64,000 nucleotides of DNA from Brevundimonas sp. SL130 (GTDB lineage Bacteria > Pseudomonadota > Alphaproteobacteria > Caulobacterales > Caulobacteraceae), in assembly GCF_026625805.1 (NCBI RefSeq), contig NZ_CP113064.1:1364001-1428000 (forward strand), read 5' to 3'. The notes beneath the pieces are model-generated. The model saw only the letters and a list, made by a program, of their open reading frames with translations, did no database searches and was not told the DNA's origin. Positions 18,137-26,332 of this stretch are shown here, piece after piece. How positions within the stretch are numbered: position 1 is the first letter of the stretch; each line of letters begins with the position of its first letter. The position numbers and the translations under genes are program-made.

Positions 18137-19816
18137 ATGGGGCAGGCAGGACAGATCGATGAGGCGCAGACTTGGCTCGCCGAGGCGGAGCAGCGCCTGG
18201 CGGAGGGGGACCTGCACGGCGCCTTTGCGGCCTACAAGGCCTGCCTGAAAGCAACACCGGACTTCCCGCCGGGATTGGCGGGGATGGGGCTGTTCCTCGC
18301 CGAGTATGGCGATCCGGGCACAGCGGCCCAGGTGTTGAGCGAAGCGGTTGCGTTGGGCGGCGAGACCTTGGCGCTTCAGGTCGCTCCGGCCTTCTCTCGA
18401 CTGCTGGAGGGGCTGAAACCCAGAACCTGGAGCGCCACGCTGGGGCGAGATCTGCAGACTTGTCTGAGTGCGCCGACCGTCGATCCGCAAAGCCTGTCGC
18501 GCGTGACGGCAGAGGCCCTGCTGCTCAAACAGCCCGTTTTCGATGGCGGCGTGGAGACGCTGGAGGCCATGGGACGCGATCCGTTGTGGCTGGCCTTCCT
18601 GTCGCGGTGTGTCAACGTCAGCGCACCGATGGAGACGCGGCTGAACGCGGTGCGCGCCGCCCTGGTCGAAGCCCTGGCCGGCGACGGCGGGGAGCCGACG
18701 CCCGCCCTCGGCGCCTTGACCGCCGCCTTGGCGATCAGCGGGTTTGCGTCGGAATATGCGGCGCCGGTTCGAGCCGCGAGCGGCATGGCTGCGGTTCTGT
18801 TTCGGCCGCCGACTTCGTCGGAGGCGTCCGTTTTGGGCGAGGGCGATAGTCAGGCCTTGCTGATCCGCGGTGCGGTCGAGGAGCCGGTGCGGGAACGCGC
18901 TCTGGCGAAGACCGTCGCGGCCCTGACGCCCGAGGGCGCCGACGCTGTATCCGAAGCCGTTCGCGATCAGTACGAAGCCAACCCCTATCCGCGCTGGTCG
19001 GCGCCGCCCGCACCGCGACCCCGACCGCTGGCCGAGGCGGTAACAGCGCTGCCGGGACTGGATCGCCGAGCGTTCGGCGGCAAGGCGGAGTCTGTCCTGG
19101 TCGCGGGGTGCGGCACGGGGTTCGAGCCGATCGACATGGCGCGGATGGACCCGTCGCTGGCGATCACCGCCATGGACCTGAGCCGCGCCAGCCTGGCCCA
19201 CGGTCTGCGGGTGGCGCAAGACCTGGGGCTGAGCGGGGTGCGGTTCGCCCAGGGCGACATACTGGCCTTGGACCAGGTTCAGGCGCGGTTCGACGTCGTC
19301 ACCAGCACGGGCGTGATCCATCACATGGCGCGGCCTGAGGCGGGTCTGGCGCGGCTGGCGGGCGTTCTGCGGCCGGGCGGCGTGGTGCGGTTGGGACTGT
19401 ACAGCGAGCGGGCGCGGGCGGTGGTGCGGATGGCGCACGACCTGATCCGGGCGCGGGGCTGGACGCCGGTGGAGGCGGACATTCGGGCGTTTCGCGCCCA
19501 TGTTCTGGCCCTGCCGGATGGCGAGCCCTTGGCGACGCTGAAGGACAGCGCGGACTTCTACAGCTTGAGCGGCTGTCGCGATCTGGTCTTCCACGTGCAG
19601 GAGCATCGTTACACGCCGCCGCAGCTCGGCGAATTGATCGCCGGGGCCGGGTTGAGGCTGGTCGGGTTCGAGGCGTCGCCCGAGGCGAGGGCGGCGTTCG
19701 CCGGGGCTTTCGGGCGGGCCGATCCGCTGGACCTCGGCCTGTGGGACCAACTGGAAGCGCGCCGGCCCGATCTGTTCGCCGGCATGTACCATCTGTGGGC
19801 GCAGAAGCCGGGCTAG
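18137..19816 (+). CDS. TPR-containing class I SAM-dependent methyltransferase
   Basis: A 559-residue protein. Residues 1-90 resemble tetratricopeptide repeats (GDLHGAFAAYKACLKATPDF). A long alpha-helical middle follows. About 275 onward begins a segment YEANPYPRW, which I recall as typical of this group, and then a Rossmann methyltransferase domain with motif I VLVAGCGTGFEPIDMA, an acidic ribose-binding residue in ITAMDLSRASL, and a post-I motif DVVTSTGVIHHM. The HHM and the RPGGVVRLGLYS motif are usual in class I enzymes. The substrate is unknown. It stands alone between the clpA terminator and an intergenic repeat, so context gives no help. It starts at ATG 18137, a few bases after the terminator, so its promoter must overlap the clpA end. 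Confidence 0.83.
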   Translation: MGQAGQIDEAQTWLAEAEQRLAEGDLHGAFAAYKACLKATPDFPPGLAGMGLFLAEYGDPGTAAQVLSEAVALGGETLALQVAPAFSRLLEGLKPRTWSATLGRDLQTCLSAPTVDPQSLSRVTAEALLLKQPVFDGGVETLEAMGRDPLWLAFLSRCVNVSAPMETRLNAVRAALVEALAGDGGEPTPALGALTAALAISGFASEYAAPVRAASGMAAVLFRPPTSSEASVLGEGDSQALLIRGAVEEPVRERALAKTVAALTPEGADAVSEAVRDQYEANPYPRWSAPPAPRPRPLAEAVTALPGLDRRAFGGKAESVLVAGCGTGFEPIDMARMDPSLAITAMDLSRASLAHGLRVAQDLGLSGVRFAQGDILALDQVQARFDVVTSTGVIHHMARPEAGLARLAGVLRPGGVVRLGLYSERARAVVRMAHDLIRARGWTPVEADIRAFRAHVLALPDGEPLATLKDSADFYSLSGCRDLVFHVQEHRYTPPQLGELIAGAGLRLVGFEASPEARAAFAGAFGRADPLDLGLWDQLEARRPDLFAGMYHLWAQKPG

Positions 19817-19824
19817 GCTGAGAT

Positions 19825-19972
19825 CTTCCCCCGCTTGCGGGGGAAGTGTCAGGTCGTGGCGCGTAGCGACACGCCTGACGATGGGGGAAGTTTTGCGATT
19901 GAGCGAAACTCCCCTCTCCGACCCTGGTTCGCTTCGCGAACGCCGGGCCACCTCTCCCGCAAGCGGGAGAGG
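19825..19972. repeat. Intergenic repeat made of three hairpins
   Basis: The stretch between two convergent genes is nearly all inverted repeat. It holds CTTCCCCCGCTTGCGGGGGAAG (19825-19846, perfect except the loop TT), an imperfect GTCAGGTCGTG/CACGCCTGAC pair (19849-19880), and CCTCTCCCGCAAGCGGGAGAGG-type (19951-19972). It runs directly up to the stop codon of the leftward gene at 19974. This is the look of a dispersed non-coding repeat of Caulobacterales and could also terminate both transcripts, though there is no long T-run. Confidence 0.65.
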
Positions 19973-19973
19973 G

Positions 19974-21122
19974 TCAGTTTTCGTTTTTGAAGGGCGACAG
20001 TTCCTCGGTCATCTCCAGCCTTTGAGCCTCGACGGCCGGGCCTTCCCGCCGCAGATAGTCGGCCACCGGGCCGCGCAGCGCGGGGTCGGCGATGAAATGG
20101 GCCGAATAGACCGGCGAGGGCAGGTAGCCGCGCGCGATCTTGTGCTCGCCCTGGGCGCCCGCCTCGACGCGAGAGAGCCCCCGCGCGATGGCGAACTCGA
20201 TGGCCTGATAATAGCAGAGTTCGAAATGCAGGAAGGGCACCTCTTCCAGCGTGCCCCACTGGCGGCCGTACAGGGCGTCGCGGCCGATGAAGTTCAGGGC
20301 GCCGGCGATGGGCGTCCCGTCGCGGAAAGCCATGACCAGGGCGATCCGGTCGGACATCGTCGCGCCGACCCGGGAGAAGAAGTCCCGCGTCAGATAGGGC
20401 CGCCCCCATTTGCGGTCGCCCGTGTCCATATAGAAGGCGAAGAAGGCGTCCCAGTGGGCCTGGGTGATGTCGGCGCCGGTCAGGACGCGGATGTCCAGAT
20501 CGGCCTGGGCGTCGCGGCGTTCACGGCGGATCGTCTTGCGGCGGTTGGCCGACAGGGCGGCCAGGAAGTCGTCGAAGGTCCGATAGCCGTCATTGCGCCA
20601 GATGAACTGGATGTCCTGGCGCGGCAGAAGGCCGGCCTGCGCCATGTCCGTCCACTCGAGCTCGGTCGGGAAGTTGACGTGCAGGGACGACACCCCCAGC
20701 CGCTCGACCAGGGTCAGGGCGCCCTGAAGCAGGGCTTGCCGCACCGTCGCGGCGTCCGTTTCGGGGGTGTTGAGGAAGCGAGGCCCGGTCGCCGGGGTGA
20801 AGGGCACGGCGGTCAGCAGCTTGGGATAATAGCGGCCGCCGGCCCGCTCATAGGCGTCGGCCCAGCTGTGGTCGAAGACGTATTCGCCCTGGCTGTGGCC
20901 CTTCAGATAGAGAGGCATGACGCCGATGACGGCATTGTCCTCGTCCCTCAGGGCCAGATGACGCGGCGCCCAGCCTTCCTGCGGGGCGGCGCTGCCCGAA
21001 GCTTCGCAGGCGTGCAGAAAATCGTAGGAGACGAAGGGATCGCCGGTGGGACGCGCGCAGGCGTCCCAGGCCTCGCGGCCGATATCGGCGATCCCGTCGT
21101 GGACGGAGATCTGAAAACTCAC
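19974..21122 (-). CDS. GNAT-like acyltransferase of the COG3146/DUF482 family
   Basis: A 382-residue cytoplasmic protein of the family often called peptidogalycan biosynthesis protein. Recognisable segments are VPFTPATGPRFL, SSLHVNFPTELEW, the FIWRNDGYRTFDDFLAALS stretch, RRKTIRRERRD and the closing EAGAQGEHKIARGYLPSPVYSAHFI. These belong to a tandem GNAT-fold related to FemX/FemAB aminoacyltransferases. The reaction is not established. I chose GTG at 21122 (VSFQISVHDGIADIG): the frame can be extended to an ATG at 21170, but that codes MDPRDKPEDDG, a peptide that comes only from the intergenic repeat at 21139-21247. The RidA gene is upstream on the same strand, separated by that repeat. Confidence 0.82.
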   Translation of the reverse strand: MSFQISVHDGIADIGREAWDACARPTGDPFVSYDFLHACEASGSAAPQEGWAPRHLALRDEDNAVIGVMPLYLKGHSQGEYVFDHSWADAYERAGGRYYPKLLTAVPFTPATGPRFLNTPETDAATVRQALLQGALTLVERLGVSSLHVNFPTELEWTDMAQAGLLPRQDIQFIWRNDGYRTFDDFLAALSANRRKTIRRERRDAQADLDIRVLTGADITQAHWDAFFAFYMDTGDRKWGRPYLTRDFFSRVGATMSDRIALVMAFRDGTPIAGALNFIGRDALYGRQWGTLEEVPFLHFELCYYQAIEFAIARGLSRVEAGAQGEHKIARGYLPSPVYSAHFIADPALRGPVADYLRREGPAVEAQRLEMTEELSPFKNEN

Positions 21123-21138
21123 GCCCCGCTCCCAAAGT

Positions 21139-21247
21139 CCGTCATCCTCGGGCTTGTCCCGAGGATCCATACACTCAGCTCCCCGACGGGGCTCACGGCG
21201 TGGAAACCGGGAGTATGGATCCTAGGCACGAGGCCTAGGATGACGGG
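21139..21247. repeat. Dispersed intergenic repeat, copy 1 (full)
   Basis: Two hairpin halves in inverted orientation. The left half CCGTCATCCTCGGGCTTGTC and on to CCATAC contains stem ATCCTCGGG/CCCGAGGAT. The right half, GTATGGATCCTAGGC to GGATGACGG, contains stem ATCCTAGGC/GCCTAGGAT. The outer ends pair as CCGTCATCCT/AGGATGACGG and the inner ends as GGATCCATAC/GTATGGATCC. A second full copy lies at 47013-47119 and a half copy at 47984-48016. This type is widespread in alphaproteobacterial genomes and is often mistranslated into false N-termini. Confidence 0.85.
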
Positions 21248-21267
21248 GAAAGAAGCGGGGCCGAAGG

Positions 21268-21726
21268 TCAACGGATCTCCACGATGGCGTCGATCTCGAC
21301 CGCAAAGCCGAGGGGCAGCTTGTAGACGCCGACGGCCGAGCGGGCGTGGCGGCCGGCGTCGCCGAACACCTCGACCATCAGGTCCGAGCAGCCGTTGATG
21401 ACAGCGGGAATGGCCTCGAAGTCCGGGCCAGCCTGGACGAAGCCGCCCAGTTTCACGATCCGCACCACGCGGTTCAGATCGCCGTCGCAGGCGGCCTTGA
21501 TCTGGGCCAGCAGGTTGACGCCGCACAGGCGAGCCGCCGCGTTGGCCTGTTCCGGCGTCACGTCCACGCCGACCGTGCCCTTGATGCCGCCAGAGGCGTC
21601 GTTCGACAGCTGGCCTGAGATATGGACCACGGCGCCCGTCTGGACGAAGGGCACATAGTTGGCGACCGCCTTGGCGGGTTCCGGCAGGACGATGCCGAGT
21701 TCGGCGATGCGGGCTTCGATGGTCAT
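21268..21726 (-). CDS. RidA-family protein
   Basis: A 152-residue YjgF/YER057c/UK114 protein. RidA enzymes hydrolyse reactive enamine/imine intermediates released by pyridoxal-phosphate enzymes, protecting metabolism. The C-terminal signature ARSAVGVYKLPLGFAVEID supplies the conserved arginine that binds the carboxylate of the imine. Other family segments are PFVQTGAVVHISGQLSND and INGCSDLMVEVFGDAGRHAR. The size (about 150 residues, longer than the classic 130) points to one of the Rid subfamilies other than the archetype, so activity on enamines is likely but not certain. Start ATG at 21726. It may be cotranscribed with the acyltransferase gene through the intervening repeat. Confidence 0.9.
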   Translation of the reverse strand: MTIEARIAELGIVLPEPAKAVANYVPFVQTGAVVHISGQLSNDASGGIKGTVGVDVTPEQANAAARLCGVNLLAQIKAACDGDLNRVVRIVKLGGFVQAGPDFEAIPAVINGCSDLMVEVFGDAGRHARSAVGVYKLPLGFAVEIDAIVEIR

Positions 21727-21828
21727 GGATGCTCCTTGATTTGGTCGGCGGTTTAGCGCGGCGCAAGGGCGGCGTCACCCGTTCGTGGTCTTAAGTCTTC
21801 GCCAATCGGGTCGTGCCATGAAGGCCGT

Positions 21829-22764
21829 ATGGATCTGCACCTGACCCCCGACGTCGCCGCGTTTCAGGCCGTGTTGGCGCGTCTTTCCAGCCTGGACTGG
21901 GCCCGCGTGGACGCCGACGCGAAGACGGCCGCGGTCAAGGCCGCAGAAGCGGCGCCGCATTGGGATTTCGAAAGGCCGGCCAAGGCTGTGAACGCCGTCT
22001 TGGGCGCAGACGCATCGGACGAGGTTCGGCGCGGATTGATAGCATCCTGGGCCCTGCAGTTGCCTGATCGGGTCGCGGCCATGGGCCTGCCGGCGGAAGT
22101 CCTGGCCCTCTATCCCTATTGGTTCGAACAACTGGCCGGCTTCCTGACCAAGGCGGTGGGCGACTATGATTTCGATCACTGGGCCAAGGATGTTCGCTTC
22201 ACCCTGGCGCTCAGCGTTCCAGGGGCCAGAAGCCAGGTGATCGACCTCAGTTCGCCGGTCGGCCCGGGGCAGATCGTCAGACATGTCCGTGACGGCTGGG
22301 GCTTTAGTCCTCTGTTCCGCTATCTGGCGGCGGGCGCCAAGCGTGAGCCGTGGCTGGAGGTTCATACCGAGAGCCGCTGGCTGCGCGGCTTCAACGAGGA
22401 CGGCTGGAACGAGGCCTGGGCGACGGCGGCGGAACTGTGTCGGTCGCGGCCTGAGCTGGCGGGGATGATCTGCTCCAGCTGGTTCTATGATCCGCCCCTG
22501 ACCGAAATCAGCCCGCGCCTGGCGCACCTGCGGCTCAATCCGCTGAAGGGCGGCGCCTTCATGGTCCATCAGGGTCCGGGTGAGATCCACACCGAACGGG
22601 CGGGCGCCGCCTCCGCGTCACGCAAGGCGCTGATCGACAGCGGCCAATACACCGCGCGGTCGTGGCAGATGATTTGGCCGCGACGCGAGCTGATCGCCTG
22701 GGCGGACCGGCGCAAGGCGGAAACAGCCGCGTCCCATCAATCGCCATCCGGGGCGCAAGCCTAG
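21829..22764 (+). CDS. Conserved uncharacterised protein (311 aa)
   Basis: I recognise no named domain. The protein has no signal peptide and no membrane segment, is rich in tryptophan, and has strong codon bias for a real gene. The best-conserved-looking part is the C-terminal half: WLEVHTESRWLRGFNEDGWN, then a CSSWFYDPPLTEISPRLAHL block, and near the end SGQYTARSWQMIWPRRELIAWA. I have a recollection of unannotated alphaproteobacterial proteins with a similar SSWFxDP...SPxLAxLR...WPRxxLxAWA pattern, but no function goes with it. It starts with ATG at 21829, and is flanked by RidA (divergent) and purN (convergent), so it forms its own unit. Confidence 0.8.
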   Translation: MDLHLTPDVAAFQAVLARLSSLDWARVDADAKTAAVKAAEAAPHWDFERPAKAVNAVLGADASDEVRRGLIASWALQLPDRVAAMGLPAEVLALYPYWFEQLAGFLTKAVGDYDFDHWAKDVRFTLALSVPGARSQVIDLSSPVGPGQIVRHVRDGWGFSPLFRYLAAGAKREPWLEVHTESRWLRGFNEDGWNEAWATAAELCRSRPELAGMICSSWFYDPPLTEISPRLAHLRLNPLKGGAFMVHQGPGEIHTERAGAASASRKALIDSGQYTARSWQMIWPRRELIAWADRRKAETAASHQSPSGAQA

Positions 22765-22795
22765 GATAACGGGCTGTGTGAGCGGGTGCGGAGCT

Positions 22796-23398
22796 TCATT
22801 TCCGCGCCAAGCCCTTGCAGAAGTCCCCGAGCACTTGCGGATACAGTGTGTGTTCCGCCGTCTTGACCCGTTCGGACAGCGCTGAAGGCGTGTCGTCGGC
22901 CAGGATCGGCACACGGGCCTGGCCCAGGATCGGGCCCTCGTCCACGCCTTCGGTGACCAGGTGGACGGTGCAACCGCCCTCGGCGTCGCCGGCGGCGATG
23001 GCGCGGGCGTGGGTGTCGAGGCCGGGATAGAGGGGCAGGAGGCTGGGGTGGATGTTCAGCATCCGGCCGTCCCACGCGCGCACCAGCCAAGGGGTCAGTA
23101 TGCGCATGTAGCCGGCCAGGGCGACGACCTGGACGCCGGCGTCGCGCAGGGCCGCGTCCACCGCCTGCTCATGGGCCTCGCGGTCCTTGCCGAAGGGCTT
23201 GTGGGGGATGGCGACCGTTTTGACGCCCTTGGCTGCGGCGACGGCCAGGCCGCCCGCGCCCTCGATGTTCGACAGGACCAGGGCGATTTCATAGCCGCTG
23301 GCGCCGGCCTGAGCGGCGTCGATCAAGGCGGCCATGTTGGAGCCGGTCCCCGAGATCAGGACGGCGACGCGGACGGGAGAGGCGGCTGGCGACGACAT
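22796..23398 (-). CDS. purN: Phosphoribosylglycinamide formyltransferase
   Basis: A 200-residue enzyme of purine synthesis that transfers the formyl group from 10-formyl-tetrahydrofolate to GAR. The N-terminal phosphate-binding SGTGSNMAALIDAA is present, and the catalytic asparagine and histidine are in LNIHPSLLPLYPGLDTHARAI. The catalytic aspartate is in TEGVDEGPILGQ. I used ATG at 23398 (MSSPAASPVRVAVLISG) rather than an ATG 36 bases further out. In many relatives purM and purN are adjacent and cotranscribed; here an oppositely oriented peptidase gene (23543-25147) stands between them. Confidence 0.96.
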   Translation of the reverse strand: MSSPAASPVRVAVLISGTGSNMAALIDAAQAGASGYEIALVLSNIEGAGGLAVAAAKGVKTVAIPHKPFGKDREAHEQAVDAALRDAGVQVVALAGYMRILTPWLVRAWDGRMLNIHPSLLPLYPGLDTHARAIAAGDAEGGCTVHLVTEGVDEGPILGQARVPILADDTPSALSERVKTAEHTLYPQVLGDFCKGLARK

Positions 23399-23542
23399 GG
23401 CCGCCCCCATGGCGGGGCGGGCGGCGCTTGGCAAGGCTCAAACGCGATCCGCTCTTGTTGTCCGCCGTGTTCGGACGTTACCGTATAACGCCGCCCATCC
23501 GACGAGGGATCCTGAGGGCCGGCGCGTACAGGGGACTATCGC

Positions 23543-25147
23543 ATGAAAAGACTGATCTGCCTCGCGGCCATGGCCGCGATGCTGGGCGCGCCCGTGGCGT
23601 CGCTCGCCCAGGAGAGCGGCCCGAGCAGCGGCGCGAGCGGCGGCGGCGCGATGCGCTCGGCCACCGATCGGTTCCGCAACGCCAATGCCGACGCCATCGA
23701 GAAGGACTGGGCGCGCGCGCCGGTCGAGGAGGCCGAAGTCACGACGGCCCATTCGGTCAATGCCCATGGCAAGACGCTGCGGTATCACGCGACGGCGGGC
23801 ACCCTGACGATCCGCGACGACGCGGGCATGCCGACGGCCAGCCTGTTCTATACCGCCTATACGCTGGACGGTCAGCCGCTGGGGACGCGGCCTGTGACCT
23901 ATCTCTATAACGGCGGGCCGGGCTCGCCGACGGTGTGGCTGCACATGGGCTCGTTCGGGCCGATGCGGGTCCAGACCGATGAGCCGACGGTGGTGCGGCC
24001 CGCGCCCTTCGCCTTCGGCCCCAATGACATGACCTTGCTGGACCAGACGGATCTGGTCTTCATCGACATGGTGGGGGCGGGCTTCTCGCGGCCGCTGGGC
24101 GAGACGCCGGGTTCGGCCTTCTGGGGCGTGGACCAGGACGCCGACGCCTTCGCCCGCGCCATCATGCGCTACACGACCAAGTTCAGCCGCTGGTCCAGCC
24201 CGAAATACATCATCGGCGAATCCTACGGCACCCTGCGCACCGGCGCGGTGGCCTTCCAGTTGGAAGACCGGGGCATGTCGCTGAATGGCGTGGTGCTGCT
24301 GTCGTCGATCATGAACTACGGCGTGCGCCAGCCCGGCTATCCGCAGAATTTCGTCACCCTGCTGCCGACCTATGCGGCGACGGCCTGGTATCATCGCAAG
24401 CTGGCCCATCCGGCGGCGACGGTGGAGGAACAGGTTCAACGGGCGCGCGACTTTGCGCTTGGGCCCTACGCCTCGGCCCTGGCCAAGGGGCATATGATCT
24501 CGGACGCCGAGCGCGCCGACATCGTGCGCCAGATGAGCGACCTGACCGGCCTGTCGCCCGCCTTCATCGACAACGCCAATCTGCGGGTCGAGCTGAGCAG
24601 CTTCCGCAAGGAGCTGCTGCGGGATCGGCGTCAGACCATCGGGCGGCTGGACACCCGCTATCTGGGCCTGGACGACGACGCTTCTGGAGACTCGCCCGAG
24701 GACGATCCGTCCAGCTCGGCCGTGACGGGGGCCTATTTCGGCATCTTCCGCGACTATGTGGCCAATGAGCTGAAGTACGACACCGACGTCGAGTACCGGA
24801 TGTCGGCGCGGGGCCTGCCGGGCTTCAACTGGAACTGGAACCACCGTCCGCCCGTCGGCGGGCCGCAGACGACGCCGAATACGGCGGTCGATCTGGCCAC
24901 GGCGATGCGGCGCAATCCGTATCTGAAGGTGATGGCGCTGAACGGCTATTACGACGCCGCCACGCCCTTCTTCTCGACCGAGTTCGATCTGGCCCAGATG
25001 ATGCTGGAGCCCAGCCTGCGGCCGAACCTGGAGTTCACCTACTACGAGGGCGGCCACATGATGTACCTGAGCCGCGACGCCCTGGTGAAGCTGCACGCCG
25101 ACCTGTCGCGCTTCTACGGCGAGACGGCGAACGGCGGGGCGCGCTGA
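23543..25147 (+). CDS. Exported S10-family serine carboxypeptidase-like protein
   Basis: A 534-residue alpha/beta-hydrolase. The signal peptide is about 1-22 (MKRLICLAAMAAMLGAPVAS, cleaved after LAQ). A low-complexity Ser/Gly stretch follows. The family block TYLYNGGPGSPTVWLHMGSF carries the oxyanion/substrate motif NGGPGSP. The nucleophile is in the GESYG motif (KYIIGESYGTLRTG), the aspartate is probably in NGYYDAATPFF, and the histidine in YYEGGHMMYL. S10 enzymes remove C-terminal residues from peptides at acidic pH. Bacterial members are exported, presumably for peptide scavenging. It interrupts the usual purM-purN pair and is followed by a bidirectional terminator. Confidence 0.92.
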   Translation: MKRLICLAAMAAMLGAPVASLAQESGPSSGASGGGAMRSATDRFRNANADAIEKDWARAPVEEAEVTTAHSVNAHGKTLRYHATAGTLTIRDDAGMPTASLFYTAYTLDGQPLGTRPVTYLYNGGPGSPTVWLHMGSFGPMRVQTDEPTVVRPAPFAFGPNDMTLLDQTDLVFIDMVGAGFSRPLGETPGSAFWGVDQDADAFARAIMRYTTKFSRWSSPKYIIGESYGTLRTGAVAFQLEDRGMSLNGVVLLSSIMNYGVRQPGYPQNFVTLLPTYAATAWYHRKLAHPAATVEEQVQRARDFALGPYASALAKGHMISDAERADIVRQMSDLTGLSPAFIDNANLRVELSSFRKELLRDRRQTIGRLDTRYLGLDDDASGDSPEDDPSSSAVTGAYFGIFRDYVANELKYDTDVEYRMSARGLPGFNWNWNHRPPVGGPQTTPNTAVDLATAMRRNPYLKVMALNGYYDAATPFFSTEFDLAQMMLEPSLRPNLEFTYYEGGHMMYLSRDALVKLHADLSRFYGETANGGAR

Positions 25148-25154
25148 TACGCAA

Positions 25155-25190
25155 AAGGGCCGGAGGCGTCGCCGCCTCCGGCCCTTGTTT
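25155..25190. terminator. Bidirectional terminator between the S10 peptidase gene and purM
   Basis: A perfect 14-bp stem AAGGGCCGGAGGCG (25155-25168) pairs with 25173-25186, loop TCGC. It is followed on the plus strand by TTGTTT and, read on the minus strand, by TTTTGCG. It lies between two convergent stops and can end both transcripts. Confidence 0.85.
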
Positions 25191-25215
25191 CATTCGAAAT
25201 CGGCGCCTCGAAGGG

Positions 25216-26253
25216 TCAGGCCGCTTCCAGCTGTCCGCAGACGAAGGCGACCTCGCCCGCGTTGAGCAGGGCGGCCAGCACCGGCTCGGCGTTTTCGGGC
25301 GCGACGATCAGCATGAAGCCGACGCCGCAGTTGAAGGTGCGGCGCATCTCGTGATCGCTGATACCGCCCGTCTCGGCCAGCCACTGGAAGATCTGGGGCA
25401 TGGGCCAGCTGTTCCAGTCGAACGAAGCCTTCAGCCCCTCGGCGATACAGCGGGGCGGGTTTTCGATCAGGCCGCCGCCGGTGATGTGGGCCGCGCCCTT
25501 GATCAGGCCCGCCTTCATCAGGGGCAGGACCGGCTTCACATAGATGCGGGTCGGCTCCATCAGGGCCTGGGCCAGCGACCGGTCCTTGGCGAAGGGGGCG
25601 TCGTCGCCCCAGGCCAGGCCGGACTTCTCGACCACCTTGCGGACCAGCGAATAGCCGTTCGAGTGGGGGCCGGTGGAACCTAGGCCGATGATGATGTCGC
25701 CGGCCGCCTGGCGATCCAGATAGGGCAGGGCGTGGCCGCGCTCGACCGCGCCCAGGCTGAAGCCGGCCAGATCATAGTCGCCGTCGGTGTACATGCCCGG
25801 CATTTCGGCGGTTTCGCCGCCCACCAGGGCGCAGCCGGCCTGGCGGCAGCCCTCGGCGATGCCGGCGACGACGCGGCGGGCGGCGTCGATCTCGAGCCGC
25901 CCGGTGGCGTAATAGTCGAGGAACAGAAGCGGCTCGGCGCCCTGGGCCAGCAGATCGTTGACGCACATGGCGACCAGGTCGATCCCGACGCCGTCATGAC
26001 GGCCGGTCTCGATGGCGATCTTCAGCTTGGTGCCCACGCCGTCGGTGGTGGTGACGATCAGCGGGTCTTCAAATCCGGCGGCCTTCAGGTCGAACAGGGC
26101 GCCGAATCCGCCCAACGAGGGCTCCGAACCGGGGCGCGCCGTGGACTTGGCCAGGGGCTTGATATGTTCGACCAGCATCTCGCCTGCGTCGATGTCAACG
26201 CCGGCATCGGCGTAGGTCAGGCCGTTTTCGAGAGGCTTTTGGGGGTCGCTCAT
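25216..26253 (-). CDS. purM: Phosphoribosylformylglycinamidine cyclo-ligase (AIR synthetase)
   Basis: A 345-residue enzyme that closes the imidazole ring of AIR from FGAM with ATP in purine synthesis. Typical blocks are [20 protein letters not shown] at the start, the Gly-rich [10 protein letters not shown], the [10 protein letters not shown] phosphate/metal motif, and [12 protein letters not shown]. Later blocks include [18 protein letters not shown] and [13 protein letters not shown]. Length and all blocks are standard for PurM. It is divergent from rnd with 79 bases between the two starts, where both promoters must lie. Confidence 0.97.
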   Translation of the reverse strand: MSDPQKPLENGLTYADAGVDIDAGEMLVEHIKPLAKSTARPGSEPSLGGFGALFDLKAAGFEDPLIVTTTDGVGTKLKIAIETGRHDGVGIDLVAMCVNDLLAQGAEPLLFLDYYATGRLEIDAARRVVAGIAEGCRQAGCALVGGETAEMPGMYTDGDYDLAGFSLGAVERGHALPYLDRQAAGDIIIGLGSTGPHSNGYSLVRKVVEKSGLAWGDDAPFAKDRSLAQALMEPTRIYVKPVLPLMKAGLIKGAAHITGGGLIENPPRCIAEGLKASFDWNSWPMPQIFQWLAETGGISDHEMRRTFNCGVGFMLIVAPENAEPVLAALLNAGEVAFVCGQLEAA

Positions 26254-26332
26254 GGTGATCAGGCCTGGAATCGGGGCGGAAATGCAGCGCGGCTCTTGCC
26301 ACAGGTGGGTTGCGGGGGGCTATAGCATCGGA

